Origin: Boesenbergia rotunda
Lineage: Eukaryota > Streptophyta > Magnoliopsida > Zingiberales > Zingiberaceae
Direction of reading: 5' to 3'
DNA: 64,000 bases
Assembly (NCBI GenBank): GCA_024364735.1
Contig: JAGFNQ010002602.1
Span: 139,480-203,479 of the forward strand
Positions 1 to 10,949 of this stretch are shown piece by piece. Position 1 is the first letter of the stretch, and each line of letters starts with the position of its first letter. Below the pieces are notes generated by a model that was not told the origin of the DNA, made no database searches, and saw only the letters and a program-made list of their open reading frames with translations. The translations under genes were made by a program, and so were the position numbers.

Positions 1-171
1 CAAAATTGATCAGATGCTAAGCAATGAGAAAGTCCACTAGGTCAAGTTCGATCGGATGCTTAACAACGAGAAATCTCGATTGAGTAAACTTTAGAAGGTT
101 ATAATGTTTTATTAGGAAGTCTGGAAGAGCTATCTAAGATGGAAACGGAGTTTATTTAGATATCTATATTT

Positions 172-643
172 TTAATTCAAGGTGGCATAGAGAATGTTTT
201 CATCTGCCGCCGTGATGCCAGTATCTCTGTGGCCCCTTTTAACGATCACGATGCCTTTGGAATTGGTGGTGGTGTTGTCTGGGCGGTACCATCTAGCACT
301 GTAGATGACTACGTCGCCGTCACGTTGCAGAACGACGATGTAGTTGCCCTAAGGGCCGGCGGTGTTGCTCACTCAAACAACCTCTCGTACATGTCGTTGT
401 AGATGAGGAAGTTGCCGTCGGTCTGCAAGTAGGCGACGCAGTTGGTGCCTTGGTAGGAGGTGTTGGAGAACCACACTTCCTGGCCGTTGTCGTACAGCAC
501 CAGGTTGCAGTTAGACTACATGATGAAGGTATAGTCACTCCCCTTCGGTGAGGGATTTGTCAGTGCGCAGCTTTTGGCCGGAATAGAGAACATCAATTGT
601 CGGCCATGGAGGAAGGCAGGAGGAGGACAGCAGCACAGAGCAT
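172..643 (-). pseudogene. GNA-type mannose-binding lectin pseudogene
   Basis: Reading the minus strand from an ATG at 643, a short hydrophobic leader (AAVLLLPSS) is followed by blocks typical of monocot GNA/bulb lectins, in three frames. Three copies of the family's QxDxNxVxY mannose-binding motif can be recognised: SNCNLVLY (preceded by a TAG where Q is expected), QTDGNFLIY (intact apart from V to L) and QRDGDVVIY (N to D). The spacing and total length of about 150 codons fit a single-domain lectin with its C-terminal propeptide. It is broken: a frameshift with TGA just after the leader, a frameshift near 557, an in-frame TAG before the first motif, a TGA near 398 and a TAG near 350. Known members are secreted or vacuolar storage/defence proteins; this copy cannot make one. 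The family assignment is firm, and expression is unlikely but not testable from sequence. Confidence 0.85.
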
Positions 644-710
644 GACAGAGCCAGCTAAGGTACGAATATCATTCACTTCACTCAAGTGAATGCTTGTTTA
701 GAGTAGGAAC

Positions 711-717
711 ATTTATA
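711..717 (-). promoter_or_regulatory. Possible TATA box of the lectin relic
   Basis: The minus strand reads TATAAAT here, about 70 bases upstream of the lectin ATG. That is a plausible distance for a plant core promoter with a 35-45 base leader. No other support. Confidence 0.4.
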
Positions 718-764
718 GTACTTAAAACTGAAAAAACAATGTTAATTAATGAATAAAAAAACAG

Positions 765-786
765 TATATATATATATATATATATA
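765..786. repeat. (TA)n microsatellite
   Basis: Uninterrupted TA dinucleotide run of 22 bases in AT-rich DNA. Confidence 0.9.
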
Positions 787-1548
787 CTCTCCACTCAAAT
801 CATCAGATTTGACTATTTAGTTTAGAACCGAGTAAAATGGATGTATATCACTGGTTAAATCACTGTTTTATATCGATCGGGTTGTTGGGTCATATAATCA
901 GAAACCCTTTTAGTAGTCCAACCATATGACAAGACATATTCTAATCAATACCTAATTAAAAAGTTCTAATAATATATATATAAATTTGATATGATGAGCG
1001 CTTTTCTCTGTACATGTTTGGGGTATCTAGATTCAATCTAGACGCCTGATTTACTTGTAGTATATTTTTTTTTTTTTTATTTTTTGAAATATATTATATG
1101 TATTTAGGATTTAATATTTTAAGATTTAGAGATTGAATTATAATATGTTTAAGTCAAAAAAAAATTCTCTTGGATTTTAGTCTTCAAGATAAAAAATTTT
1201 AAATGCTCATAGGATATTATGTGTATTTAAGAAAATTTTGATTTTAAACAAAATAAAAAAATATCACGTAAACTAAGGGTCGAGGTGCCTGGATCAATTC
1301 TAGGCGCCTCGAGCACAGAAACATCGCGTACACACACAGAAACTTTAACCTGCGGACTCAACCATATGGACAACGTGCGTAACTGCATGTTTTTAATTTT
1401 TTTGTTTAGCTTACCATTACGCCATTTAAGATTTTGCCCTTAGGATTTAGTGATTGAGTTATAGTATTAAGTATAAAAAAATTTCAAATCGAAAAATTGG
1501 TTAAGATTTACACAAAGTTTAAGTTGTAAGATCCTTAGTATACTAAAA
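787..1548. other. AT-rich non-coding stretch with two small inverted repeats
   Basis: No gene seen. Two dyads stand out: 1026-1042 (TCTAGATT, one base, AATCTAGA) and 1281-1290 against 1302-1311 (CGAGGTGCCT and AGGCGCCTCG, one wobble). They could be ends of a decayed MITE, but I could not define an element. Confidence 0.5.
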
Positions 1549-1581
1549 CACACACACACACACTCTCTCTCTCTATATATA
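1549..1581. repeat. Compound (CA)n(CT)n(TA)n microsatellite
   Basis: CA, CT and TA dinucleotide runs follow each other directly, ending next to the LTR terminus at 1591. Confidence 0.85.
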
Positions 1582-1590
1582 GGGGTCAGA

Positions 1591-2574
1591 TGCCAACTAG
1601 AGGGGGAGGGGAGGGGGTGGGATTTAATAGCTTGGCACCCTCAAATTGTCGATTCTCTTCCTACAATGTTAGTATGCAAGCGGAATAACAATTAGCTAAA
1701 CTAACACAAGAAGAGACAAATAGTTTAACGTGGTTCGGAGATAAAGCTCCTACTCTACGACTATTCGTAAGATGGACGATCCTGATCCGTCGGTGGATGA
1801 TTCTCCATAAAACCTCCGACTAACTCACTAGCTCCTTGTGGGTGGAGAAACCTCGCCACAACCTCAACTAAGACCTCTTGACACCACAAGAACACTTGAG
1901 CACAAGATGACTACTAATTAGGGTTAAACATCACTAATTTCATCAACCTTGTTCAAGCAACCCGAGTTCTCTTAAATAGAACTTGTTTGCTGCACCAGTC
2001 ATTACCAGTCGACTAGTGCGAACACTAGTCGACAATAGCTGTAAAATTCAAATGTTAAAGCCAACACTCGAATTTAACTAACACCAGTCGACTGCACAAA
2101 AAGATCAGTCGATTGATCTTTTGTGCCCTTAACCAGTTAATACCAGTCGACTGCTCCCAGTAGTAGTCGACTGCTCAAACCCTAAATATAGGGTTCCTCT
2201 CTCGAGTATATTTCACTCTCACTTGAACCCTCACGACTCACTTGACCCTTCATTGTAGCTTTGACCTGTTGCCTTCAAGCCTTCTTCGCTTTGACTCTCA
2301 TCCCTTGGATGAATACAAGCTCGCGGCTTGTCCTCATGTCATCCTTCTCGTATGCCTAAAAGTGTGCTTCCCTCGACTCATCATTGCTGCCTTATCTACG
2401 GTCCCTCAAATGCTCTATCCTTCATAGGACTTGAAGTCGTCAAGCTGAGTCTATGTGTATCCTGCAGAACCTGCACACTTAAATACACAAATCAAATACA
2501 AGAGTAAACCTAACTTAAACCTTTTGCCAAGCATCAAAACACATGGTCACATTGGACCATAGATTGCCTCAACA
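1591..2574 (-). mobile_element. LTR of a Sirevirus-like family (family S, AGTCGACT arrays)
   Basis: The minus strand starts TGTTGAGGCAATC and runs through the same landmarks as the LTRs at 11673 and 29541: a block on accompanying-gene-like spacer, AGTCGACT-type palindromes (around 2000-2175), a block of inverted GGATGATC/GATCATCC words, and a pyrimidine-rich 3' end (CCCCTCCCCCTCTAG). No primer-binding site or coding sequence follows, so it is a solo or truncated LTR. It interrupts the left LTR of copia B at 2575. The 3' boundary at 1591 is set on a terminal CA and is uncertain; no target duplication was found. Confidence 0.75.
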
Positions 2575-2703
2575 TATAAAAGGGAGAGAAGAAGAGTTAC
2601 TGTATTGGCAACATGCCTACTCTATAAATTGGTCGAAACTTTATTAGATTTCTCTCCATACAAAAGAATTCTTATGATTCTCATGATCATCCAATAGGTT
2701 TAC
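2575..2703 (-). mobile_element. Left LTR fragment of copia B
   Basis: Matches the right-hand LTR at 14910-15123 over its 5' half (GAGAAGAAGAGTTAC, GCATGCCT, GAATTCT, ATCATCCAATA blocks in the same order). It is cut on the left by the LTR at 1591-2574, and its first bases lie to the right of the copia A insertion at 8746-8750. This makes 8751-14909 the internal region of the same element. Confidence 0.7.
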
Positions 2704-3433
2704 TGTAGATCTGTGTTGGCAAGGCTACAAGCTAGAGGTGGGTGAACAACATGCAATTAGAAATTAGCACTTCTCTGGCTTTTACTCAGCAAGGACAAAT
2801 AGATTAATTAATTAAATTAAATAATATAAAAAATAAGTAAGATACAAAATTTACTTGGTTACAACCTAAGTAGTTGTTAATCTAAGACAGTTAAAAAACT
2901 CACTAACAATCTCCTTCATGAAGGCATAATAGCCTCTTACAGACTTTGAAAAGCTCAGGAAAAATACAGAAGTTAAATATAAGTTGTGTGTTGAACTCCT
3001 AGTTCTAGGAAGCTATTTATAGCTTGTTGGTCAAGGTGACCATTTGCTAATGTGGCATTCAGAGCGGCTCTAATGAGACCCAGGGCGCCTCAGTTGGATA
3101 AAAAGTTCATCCACACAGCCAACGACCCTTCAACGACTACTATTTACTTAAGGTGCTTTAGTTGACATTTAGGGTGCATCAATTCACACTCAAGGAACCT
3201 TAGATAAGATTGATGGCGCCTCAACTACTATTCATCCAAGACACCTCCAGTCACAACTAAGAGGCCTAAAGCACTATTCATTCAAATGGTCAAGTTCTGT
3301 TTTAACCATTCATTTCCTCACATTCTCCTTAGTGATGCTCTGGTTGTCAAGAGTTGGGATCATCCGAACTCAATTCCTGTTTTCTCCTTGAGCAAGCTTC
3401 TTCCATGGCTCCTTGTCCCTCGGTTGTCGTACG

Positions 3434-5918
3434 TGTTGGGACCGGGTGCATGTTGACATGGATGCGGGTTCGTAATTTTGTAAAATAATTACGTGCAGCG
3501 GAAGAATTAGCATAAATAATTTCTCAAATTATTTAACCACACATCTAGCATGCAACCTTATGTTGTGTGGACATGATCATATATTTAAAATTTTGCAGAA
3601 AGTAAACTAATTTACTTGTTACCTCGCGTAACTTGAAGAAAGGGAAGAGATCCAACCGTAGCGTCCCTTGGAAGCTCCGCCTCTATTCGCGTCCACGCCG
3701 AGTTTTCTTCGGGATGACTTCGCAAAGCCACGAGTTTCATGCCGACAAGAACTACTAGATTCTCCAAAGGCACGACAAGAATACCAAGAAAGAGATAGAA
3801 AACTAACCACCAAACGACTGCCATGTTGCTAACACAACCGGCTGCCAAGTTGCCAACTTGGCTTCTCCTCAGCGCCCTTACCTTCTCCACTGATGCACTT
3901 GCTCACGGGCGTTCGTCAAAAATTGCGGCTGCCTCCAATTAACTTCACCGAGAGTTGAGGTTACAAATTCTCCACTTGGAGAATTTTGGACGTGAGCAAC
4001 AGTTGCATGGCATGAAGCAATTACATGCCATTAATTGCATAAAGCAATTATTGTTTAATTGCATGAGCAATTAAACTTCTAATTGCACGCAGTGCTTGGA
4101 GCAATTCAAGCAATTAATTGCATGAAGCAATTATTGTTTAATTGCATGAGAAATTAAACCTTTAATTGCACGCAGTGCTTGGAGCAATTCAATTGCGTGG
4201 AGAAGGAAGCTTTTCGGCGCCGTACAGAGAGAGAGGGGAGGGGAGAGGAGAGGAGAGAAAACCTAGGCAAGAATCCTTGATCTCTTGGATTTTATTTCCA
4301 AGCCTTGCCTTGGTACTTTTATATAGTAGCCTCTTAATCGTCAAGTCTCCTTTTAACGGAATAAATTTTCATAAGAAATTTATCTTATAAATTTTTCTAT
4401 GAATTATTTCATTATGCCAAGTTTTTATTATAACTTTATTTATAATAAAAATAACCATGTCTCCCCTTTTATTATAGAAAGAAATTTCTTTATATAAATT
4501 TCTTTATCATGGTAAATCAATCCTTTATTGATTTTATAAAATAAAATAAACCAATCCAAGGTTCATTTTAATTTTCATGAAAAATAAATCTCTTTATATA
4601 AATTTCTTTATTCATAATTTTATAAAACAAACCACGCGCGGTTTATTTTATAATTTGAACCAAACAATTTTGTTCTCCCCTTTTATTGTGGCCGGCCAAA
4701 CAAAGAGGGTGGGGACCCTCTTTGGCCGGTCAAACCCAAGCCGAAACCGTACGAATTAAACTCATTTAATTCATCCAATAAGTCTTCAAAAGACTTAGCC
4801 ATTTTATTCTTCCGATGCGTCTCTGAAAAATTCAGATTCGACTTATCTCTCTTGATCGGAAAATCTAATTTTCAACTCGTTTTAAATCCCTCGGATTACT
4901 CGTAGTGCGTGTGACTAAATAGGCTTTCGATTTATGTTGGCCGTCTATAATTAACCAATTATAGAACGATCATGAGTGGCACCTAGTAGTACATCATGAT
5001 CCCCAATTAATCGAAAGATCAACGGTTGACCTCAGAAACTATTCTGAAACCCTTCAGCAGCTTTAATGAATCTTGCCTCATTCCCTTCACCATCTTATAC
5101 CCACTTGGTTCAGGACACGGTCTATGAGTGTCAGTCCCCACTAGGCTGACTACGTCACACCTAGCCCAAGTAATGTCTTTCTCGTCCAACGGATTCTAAT
5201 TACCCTCATGTTTCTGAGAGATTCATACTCGGAACATGTGATGCTCTGGCCAGAGGCTTCGAGTAACAATCCGACGATAGGCCTTGGGTATACATCTCCT
5301 CGCAAGGAGTGGTGAATCCTTTGTAGGCTGTTCAAACTTCTTCGGGCACTTTGGCTTATACCCAACCATCCTGGATCCACACCTCCTTGGAGATGCTTGC
5401 TTAAGATGTCAAAGTATAAGTCTACATGACCAAGATGACTTGAACACCGCAAGTCAAAGGAACATCGCACTTAAGCTGCTGTAAGAACTTCACTGACATG
5501 TCTATATGTAGACTACCATATGAAGTTTTACAGCCAGTCACTCAAATGAACTAGTTCCCTTAACTAGCATTCATGTTTATCTCCGGACATCCCAATGTCA
5601 CCAGCCAGTGAGAATCAGCAGATTAGAGAATAACCCATGCTAGTCTCAACAAAATTGATAGTGTCCGTATTTATCAATTCATCGACTAGGGACAATTTCA
5701 ATACTTCACAATTGCACATGTAGAGATAATCACTAGTTGTGAATTCATCACAAATTCTCTCATGCTGTGAATTGTATTGCGGACATTCAGTAAATGAGTT
5801 TAAGATATCAATCAAATACACAAACATGTATACTCAAATAGTGAATATTCATTTATTAAAGTAAATGATTACAATCATAAGGCGATTGCCTTAGGACACT
5901 TCTCTCATATTACTAACA
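3434..5918 (-). mobile_element. Angela-like Ty1/copia solo LTR, copy 1
   Basis: Minus strand begins TGTTAGTAATATGAG and ends GGTCCCAACA, 2485 bp, with a perfect 5-bp target duplication GTACG (3429-3433, 5919-5923). A second copy lies at 45160-47383. The start, the terminal CCCAACA and the TTCCGCTGC word before the end resemble Angela-lineage LTRs; this lineage call is from memory of the family. A TATATAAAA on the minus strand at about 4316-4325 is the probable core promoter. No primer-binding site or coding region follows, so this is an LTR-LTR recombination product. Small ORFs inside have no recognisable product. Confidence 0.9.
4032..4199. repeat. 84-bp tandem duplication inside the solo LTR
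   Basis: A unit of about 84 bp occurs twice (starting near 4032 and 4116). It is built of small inverted repeats such as AATTGC, five bases, GCAATT. The second LTR copy at 45160 lacks this block, which accounts for much of the length difference. Confidence 0.75.
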
Positions 5919-6507
5919 GTACGCGCCCTTCTTGCTTCACCGGTATACTCTTTCATAGCTCCTCATCCCTCGGATGCACCGAACTCGTCGACTCGATCGC
6001 TTCCCGTGTCCTCCCATCCTTCTTGCTCACTGTGTCTTCTACATGACTGCTTGTGTTCCTAATTCCTGCACATTTAGACTCAAGGTATCAAAATAAATAG
6101 GACCTAATGTGACTCGGTTGATTATATAAAAATTAACCTGAGATACTTACAATCTCTCTATTTTTGATATGTATCAACCTAAGTTAAGTTAGATGATGAT
6201 GTTTCATCTCACGTGTCTTTAAGGTTCTTGTGCTTGGATCTTTTTATCATTTTGTCTTTTCCTTTGTTCTTCAATTTGAGGGCAATTATCCTTGATATGT
6301 CCTTCTACATTATAGTTATGCACCAAACTTTTCTTTTTCTCCGAAGTAGCTTTATTTCCTGTTTCTTATGAAAGTTGTTAGATTTAAAAAACATTGAAAA
6401 TTTCCTTACCATATAATCATTTTCGTCTTCGTCGAGTGATGATTCTGACTTTGGCTCGATCTTCTTGACTTATAGTGCTATATCTTGATTTTGTTCCTTA
6501 TCGTTTC

Positions 6508-7127
6508 TTAAGTTGTATATCTAGAGTCATGTAATTCGAAAGTAGAAAATAGATTTCCTAAACTACTTACCTCGAGGTCTTTGGAGATGTAGTATGAGTC
6601 TACTATCAATATCCATTCTGGTGTTCTTGGGAATACATTTAGCGCATACCTTAATGAATTCTGATTCGTTATAATTTCTTCAAGGTTGTTGAGTCCGATG
6701 ATTAGTTCTTTGATCTTTGCATGCAGTTGAGCCACCATTTCACCCTCTTACATCTGGAGGTTTGCTAGTTGATTCCGAAGTAGGTCTCGTCTCACTAATT
6801 TAGCCTTCGAGGTTTCCTCGTGGATCACCAGGAACTTCTCGTAGAGTTCTTTATCGGAGTCTTAGGCGCCGATCCGGTTGATTTCTTTTGACAGTAGTAC
6901 ACTCAGCAGATGAAACTTTGTCGTACTGTTTGCGACGAAATCTTCTCTTTGCTTTTTGATCCAGCGGCATTCTTCAATTCTCCTCCTTTCTCGTTCTTTG
7001 GTGCTTCAAAATCATATTTTAATATTAACAAAATATCAAAATCAATTTTGGAATATGCCTTCATTTTATTTTTCCAAGCGGTGAATTCTTCCTCTAATTT
7101 AGGCGGGTGAATGCTAGATCTAGCCAT
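6508..7127 (-). pseudogene. Copia A gag remnant
   Basis: The minus strand opens at an ATG at 7127 with MARSSIHPPKLEEEFTAWKN, then KMKAYSK, the tryptophan-containing start usual in copia Gag (UBN2-like). After a stop and frame changes it continues with KLVRRDLLRNQL and SLRYALNVFPRTPEWILIV, the Gag core region. No CCHC zinc knuckle or pol follows. The reading frame is broken several times and is non-functional. Confidence 0.75.
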
Positions 7128-8019
7128 TATCTTGTTACTTTAGCTGAGGGTTAGTCTTTCTAAAGAGGTTGGGCTTTGATACCAATTGTAGGTCTGTGTT
7201 AGAGGGGTGGGGGGGGATGAATAGCCTGCAGTTAGAAATTACCATTTCTCTTACTTTTGCTTAAAAAGGACAAATAGATTAATTAATTAAAATAACCAAC
7301 ATAAAAAATAAGTAAAGAGACCGAATTTACTTGGTTACAACCTAAGTCGTTGTTAATCCAAGGCAGTGGAAAAACTCACTAACAATCTCCTTCGTGAACT
7401 CACTAATTTAGCCTTCGAGGTTTCCTCGTGGATCACCAGGAACTTCTCGTAGAGTTCTTAGCGGAGTCTTAGGCGCCGATCCGGTTGATTTCTTTTGACA
7501 GTAGTACACTCAGCAGATGAAACTCTGTCGTACCGTTTGCCACGAAATCTTCTCTTTGCTTTTTGATCCAACAGTATTCTTCAATTCTCCTCCTTTCTCG
7601 TTCTTTGGTGTTTCAAAATCATATTTTAATATTAACAAAATATCAAAATAAATTTTGGAATATGCCTTCATTTTATTTTTCCAAGTGGTGAATTCTTCCT
7701 CTAATTTAGGCGGGTGAATGCTAGATCTAGCCATTGTCTTGTTACTTTAGCTGAGGGTTAGTTTTTCTAAAGAGGTTGGGCTTTGATACCAATTGTAGGT
7801 CTGTGTTAGTCGGGCTAGAGGGGCGGGGGGGGGGGGGGGGGGGCGATGAATAGCCTGCAATTAGAAATTACCATTTCTCTTACTTTTGCTTAGAAAGGAC
7901 AAATAGATTAATTAATTAAAATAACCAACATAAAAAATAAGTAAAGAGACCGAATTTACTTGGTTACAACCTAAGTTGTTGTTAATCCAAGGCAGTGGAA
8001 AAACTCACTAACAATCTCC
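6791..8019 (-). repeat. Tandem duplication of the LTR/gag junction in copia A
   Basis: About 608 bp (6791-7398) is repeated directly after itself (7399-8019), covering the gag start, primer-binding site and LTR 3' end. The two copies are nearly identical, so the event is young. The junction shares the short word CTCACTAA. As a result the gag start occurs twice (7127 and 7734) and the LTR end twice. Confidence 0.85.
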
Positions 8020-8745
8020 TTCGTGAATGTGGAAATCCTCTTACATACTTTGAAAAGCTCAGAAAAAGTACAAAAGTTGAATATAGGTTGTTGTGTTAAA
8101 CTTCTAGCTTTAGGAGGCTATTTATAGCCCGTTGGTCAAAGTGATCGTTTGCTGACGTGGCACTCAGGGTGTCTCCAATGAGACCTAGGAAGCCTCAATT
8201 GGATAGAATTTTATCCACGTAGCCAATTACTCTTCAATGGCTACTACTCACTTGAGGTGCCTCAGTTGACACTTAGGGTGCCTCAGTTCACACTCACAGA
8301 GCCTTGGTTAAGATTGAGGGTGCCTTGAGTACTGTTCATCCAAGGCACCTCCTGTCACAACTGATGCGCCTTGAGTACTGTTCATCTGAATGGTCATGTT
8401 CCAGTTTGACCAATCATTTCCTCGCATTCGCTTGGGTGATGCTCCGACCGCCTAGAGTTGAACTTACCCGAACCCAACTCTAGATTTCTCCTCCAAGCTT
8501 CTTGCCCCTCGGACGTCGCGCTCGTCCTTCTCTCTCCACCGGCGTACTCTTCCATAGCTCCTTGTCCCTTAGATACACTGAGCCCGTCGACTCCCTTCCG
8601 TGTCATCCTTATTGCATGCTGCTGCGTCTTTTATTCGATTTCTTGTATTCTTAAGTTTCTACACATTTAGACACAAGGCATCAAAAACAAACATGACCTA
8701 ATTTGACTTGGTTGATCAAATAAATATTAACCCGGGGTACTTACA
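7794..8745 (-). repeat. 5' LTR of copia A
   Basis: 952 bp, TGTAAGTACC to ACCTACA on the minus strand, followed inward by TTGGTATCAAAGC. It includes a 19-base G run (7825-7843, a C run in the sense strand) close to the LTR 3' end and a TATAAATA in the loop of GGCTA/TAGCC near 8118-8131. Confidence 0.85.
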
Positions 8746-8804
8746 TTTACAATAATCCCTAAAAATCATGCCCAACCCCCAGCATGATAAAACATATGCA
8801 AAAC

Positions 8805-8925
8805 ATCATAACAGGATTCTGTTATGAAAAACCCGTAATAGAATTCTATTATGAAAAATTATAGTAGAATTATGATATGAAAAATCGTAACAGAATTCTA
8901 TTACGAAAAATCATAACAAATTTTT
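8805..8925. repeat. GAATTC-centred inverted-repeat array in copia B
   Basis: Four to five units of about 27 bp between RNase H and the polypurine tract, separated by GAAAAAY. Arms differ between units but stay complementary: CATAACAG with CTGTTATG, TAATAGAA with TTCTATTA, and CGTAACAGAA with TTCTATTACG (one mismatch). Confidence 0.8.
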
Positions 8926-8949
8926 CTTCCATGACATTTCTCAAATTGC

Positions 8950-9640
8950 CTTCACTCAGAATGAGCTACCCATCAACAATTTCCAACTTGGCAATTCACC
9001 CCTTCGAAGAACTTGAGCATTTGAGCAAAACTTTACCTAGATCTCTATGTCTGGGCTTTCTTCCTCTAACATTTAGAGACATGGATCAAGTTCAAGCAAT
9101 GCTTGAACTTTTCTACAGTCACTAGCTTTGCAAAGACTAGCTTCGTCAATGTCTTTGCAACATTTTCTGTAATGTGAACTTTCTCAAGTTGAATTTCCCC
9201 GAAAGTAATCAACTTTTCGATATTGTGAAATCTCACATCATGTGCTTGGTTCTTGCATGATACAATACCTGATTCTTTTCCAAATATATAGCACTTTGAC
9301 GATCACATAACAACTTTACTCCACTTTACTGAATGACTGTTATCTGACCAACCCTATAAACCATAAATCTTCCTTGGCTGCTTTAGTTGCTTTTATGTAA
9401 TTTGACTCTGTAGTAGACAATGCAACAATAGTTTGTATCATAGTCTTCCAACAAATAGGTCCTTCCCCCACAGTGAACACATATTCTATAATAGTTTTCT
9501 ATCGTCTAAATCTCCTACATAGTCTGCATCTACGTACCTTGCAACTGAAGGATCTTCTAGTTGCCTAATAAATATGCTGTCATAATCAGTTGTATTTCTC
9601 AAGTATCTAAAAATTCACTTCACTATATCCCAATGCGGTG
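8950..9640 (-). pseudogene. Copia B RNase H remnant
   Basis: Minus-strand translation around 9310-9460 gives VFTVGEGPICWKT and VALSTTESNYIKATKAAKED, the C-terminal RNase H signature of copia polyproteins (SWKS...VALSTTEAEY). Downstream the frame is full of stops and only a purine-rich tract near 8780 remains recognisable. Confidence 0.7.
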
Positions 9641-10800
9641 ATTAGGATTTGAGAAAAATTTACTCACCATATTAATTGTTTGCGCCAAATCTAGTCTATT
9701 GTAAACCATGACATGCATCAGATAATAAACTACAGTGGCATAAGGAACCTTTTACATCTCTTAGATCTCCTTATCCGTCTTTGGGCATTGTGTGTTCGAT
9801 AACTTGAAGTGATGCGCTAGGGGTGTGCTCACCGACTTTGCATTCTTCATATTGAATCTATTCAGCACCTTCTCCACATAGGTATGTTGAGAAAACAATA
9901 ATCTCCTTGCAACTATGTCTCTGTGAATCTCCATCCCAAGAATCTTTTTGGTCTCGTCTAAAGCTTTTATGTCAAATTCCTTGCTTAGCAGTCCCTTTAA
10001 TTTGTTAACATCTTTTATCTTTTTCGCAATAATGAGCATGTCATCCATGTATAGAATAAGAAAATCGATAATTCATTGCCAAGAGGTATGGGGGTCAAAT
10101 CATGGCGAAGCCAGGTTTTTTTGCCCTCCCTTATGCACTAGTCACTGTTCGAGCTAGTGGCCCTCATGATTTTCCTCCACTGTGCCGACCCTGAGATAGG
10201 TTAGTAGAGGTGCTGGGGGCGAGCGAATCACTTTTTGCCACCAAGAAAACTAATGATTCACTTCAAGGCTCTTCACATATATATAATGATCATACTCGCA
10301 TCTCCTATATCCATTTTAAATCATGTATAAATTAAAACAATTGTACCATTGCCTAGGAGATCGTTTCAATCCCTAGAGTGATTTCTTCAACTCCTAAACT
10401 AATCGCTTTTTTCTAGGCTAACTAAATCACTCAGGTTGTTACAAAAATCTGCTCCTCCAAATTACCATGAGGAAAGATCATCTTCACATCCATTTGCTCA
10501 GCTAAATCGTGATGTGTCACCAAAGCCAACACCACTCTGATTAATGTATGTGTTACCATTGGAGAGAAAATCTCATATAGTCAATCCAATTTCTCTGTGA
10601 GTATTCCTTTGTTACCAAATAAGCCTTGAACTTCACTTCTTCTCCCTTTGACATTGCTTTCTTCTTCTTGAATATCTACTTGCACCCTATAGTTTATTTT
10701 CTCTCAGGAAGTTCACTAGATCCCACGTTTGGTTCTCATGCAGTGACTCCATATCCTCCATCATAGCACCCATCCATTTGTCCTTCTCAGTGTTGTGCAC
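9641..10800 (-). pseudogene. Copia B reverse transcriptase remnant
   Basis: The clearest open stretch (10048-9761) starts at MDDMLIIAKK, the copia Y-x-DD catalytic box region, and continues through DIKALDETKKILGMEI, QHTYVEKVLNRFNMKNAKSV and a STPLAHH-like end of the RVT_2 domain. Upstream pieces include DKWMGAMMEDMESLHENQTW at about 10790 and GNGTIVLIYT in shifted frames. A foreign segment of about 150-180 bp interrupts the domain just upstream of the catalytic box. Stops and frameshifts make it inactive. Confidence 0.75.
10085..10240 (+). mobile_element. SINE-like insertion in copia B RT
   Basis: A segment foreign to RT. On the plus strand TGGCGAAGCCAGG (10103) resembles an RNA polymerase III A box and TGTTCGAGCTAG (about 10146) a B box, about 35-40 bases apart as in tRNA-derived SINEs. 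Its 3' part (GGGGGCGAGCGAATCAC) recurs inverted at 58020-58100. Flanking TTGCC...AAG words could be a decayed target duplication. The class call is inference. Confidence 0.45.
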
Positions 10801-10949
10801 TACCTCTTTAGATGACGTAGGGTCTCTACTACTAGTGGTAAGCATATAAGATACTAAGTCTTCAAATCCATATCTAGTGGGTAGCTTTACGACTTATCTT
10901 ATTCTTCCAGTAGCTATAGTGTGATGCGCTATGTGCTCTGAGCTAGAAT

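Larger units (their letters stand above)
2704..6151 (-). repeat. 3' LTR of copia A, split by a nested solo LTR
   Basis: The two parts 2704-3433 and 5924-6151 align with the right LTR 7794-8745 in the same order. The minus strand has a TATA-like TATAAATA inside a dyad (AAGCTA, TTTA, TAGCTT on the plus strand near 3010-3025), with short GAGGTGCCTC-like repeats further upstream (3120-3290). Confidence 0.85.
2704..8745 (-). mobile_element. Copia A: internally deleted Ty1/copia element with target duplication
   Basis: Minus-strand element bounded by TGTAAGTAYC... at 8745 and ...GATCTACA at 2704, flanked by a 5-bp direct repeat TTTAC (2699-2703 and 8746-8750). The right (5') LTR is 7794-8745; the left (3') LTR is 2704-6151 including a nested solo LTR. 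Between them only a gag remnant, a polypurine tract (near 6152-6165 on the minus strand, AATAGAGAGAT) and a tandem duplication remain, so protease, integrase, RT and RNase H have been deleted. The primer-binding site TGGTATCAAAGC lies on the minus strand at the inner edge of the right LTR, matching the usual plant initiator-Met tRNA priming. Confidence 0.88.

Noticed and set aside
5150..5827. ORFs of 60-106 codons, mirrored at 45251-45794
   Set aside because: They lie inside solo LTRs, in non-coding U3, and differ by stops between the two copies.
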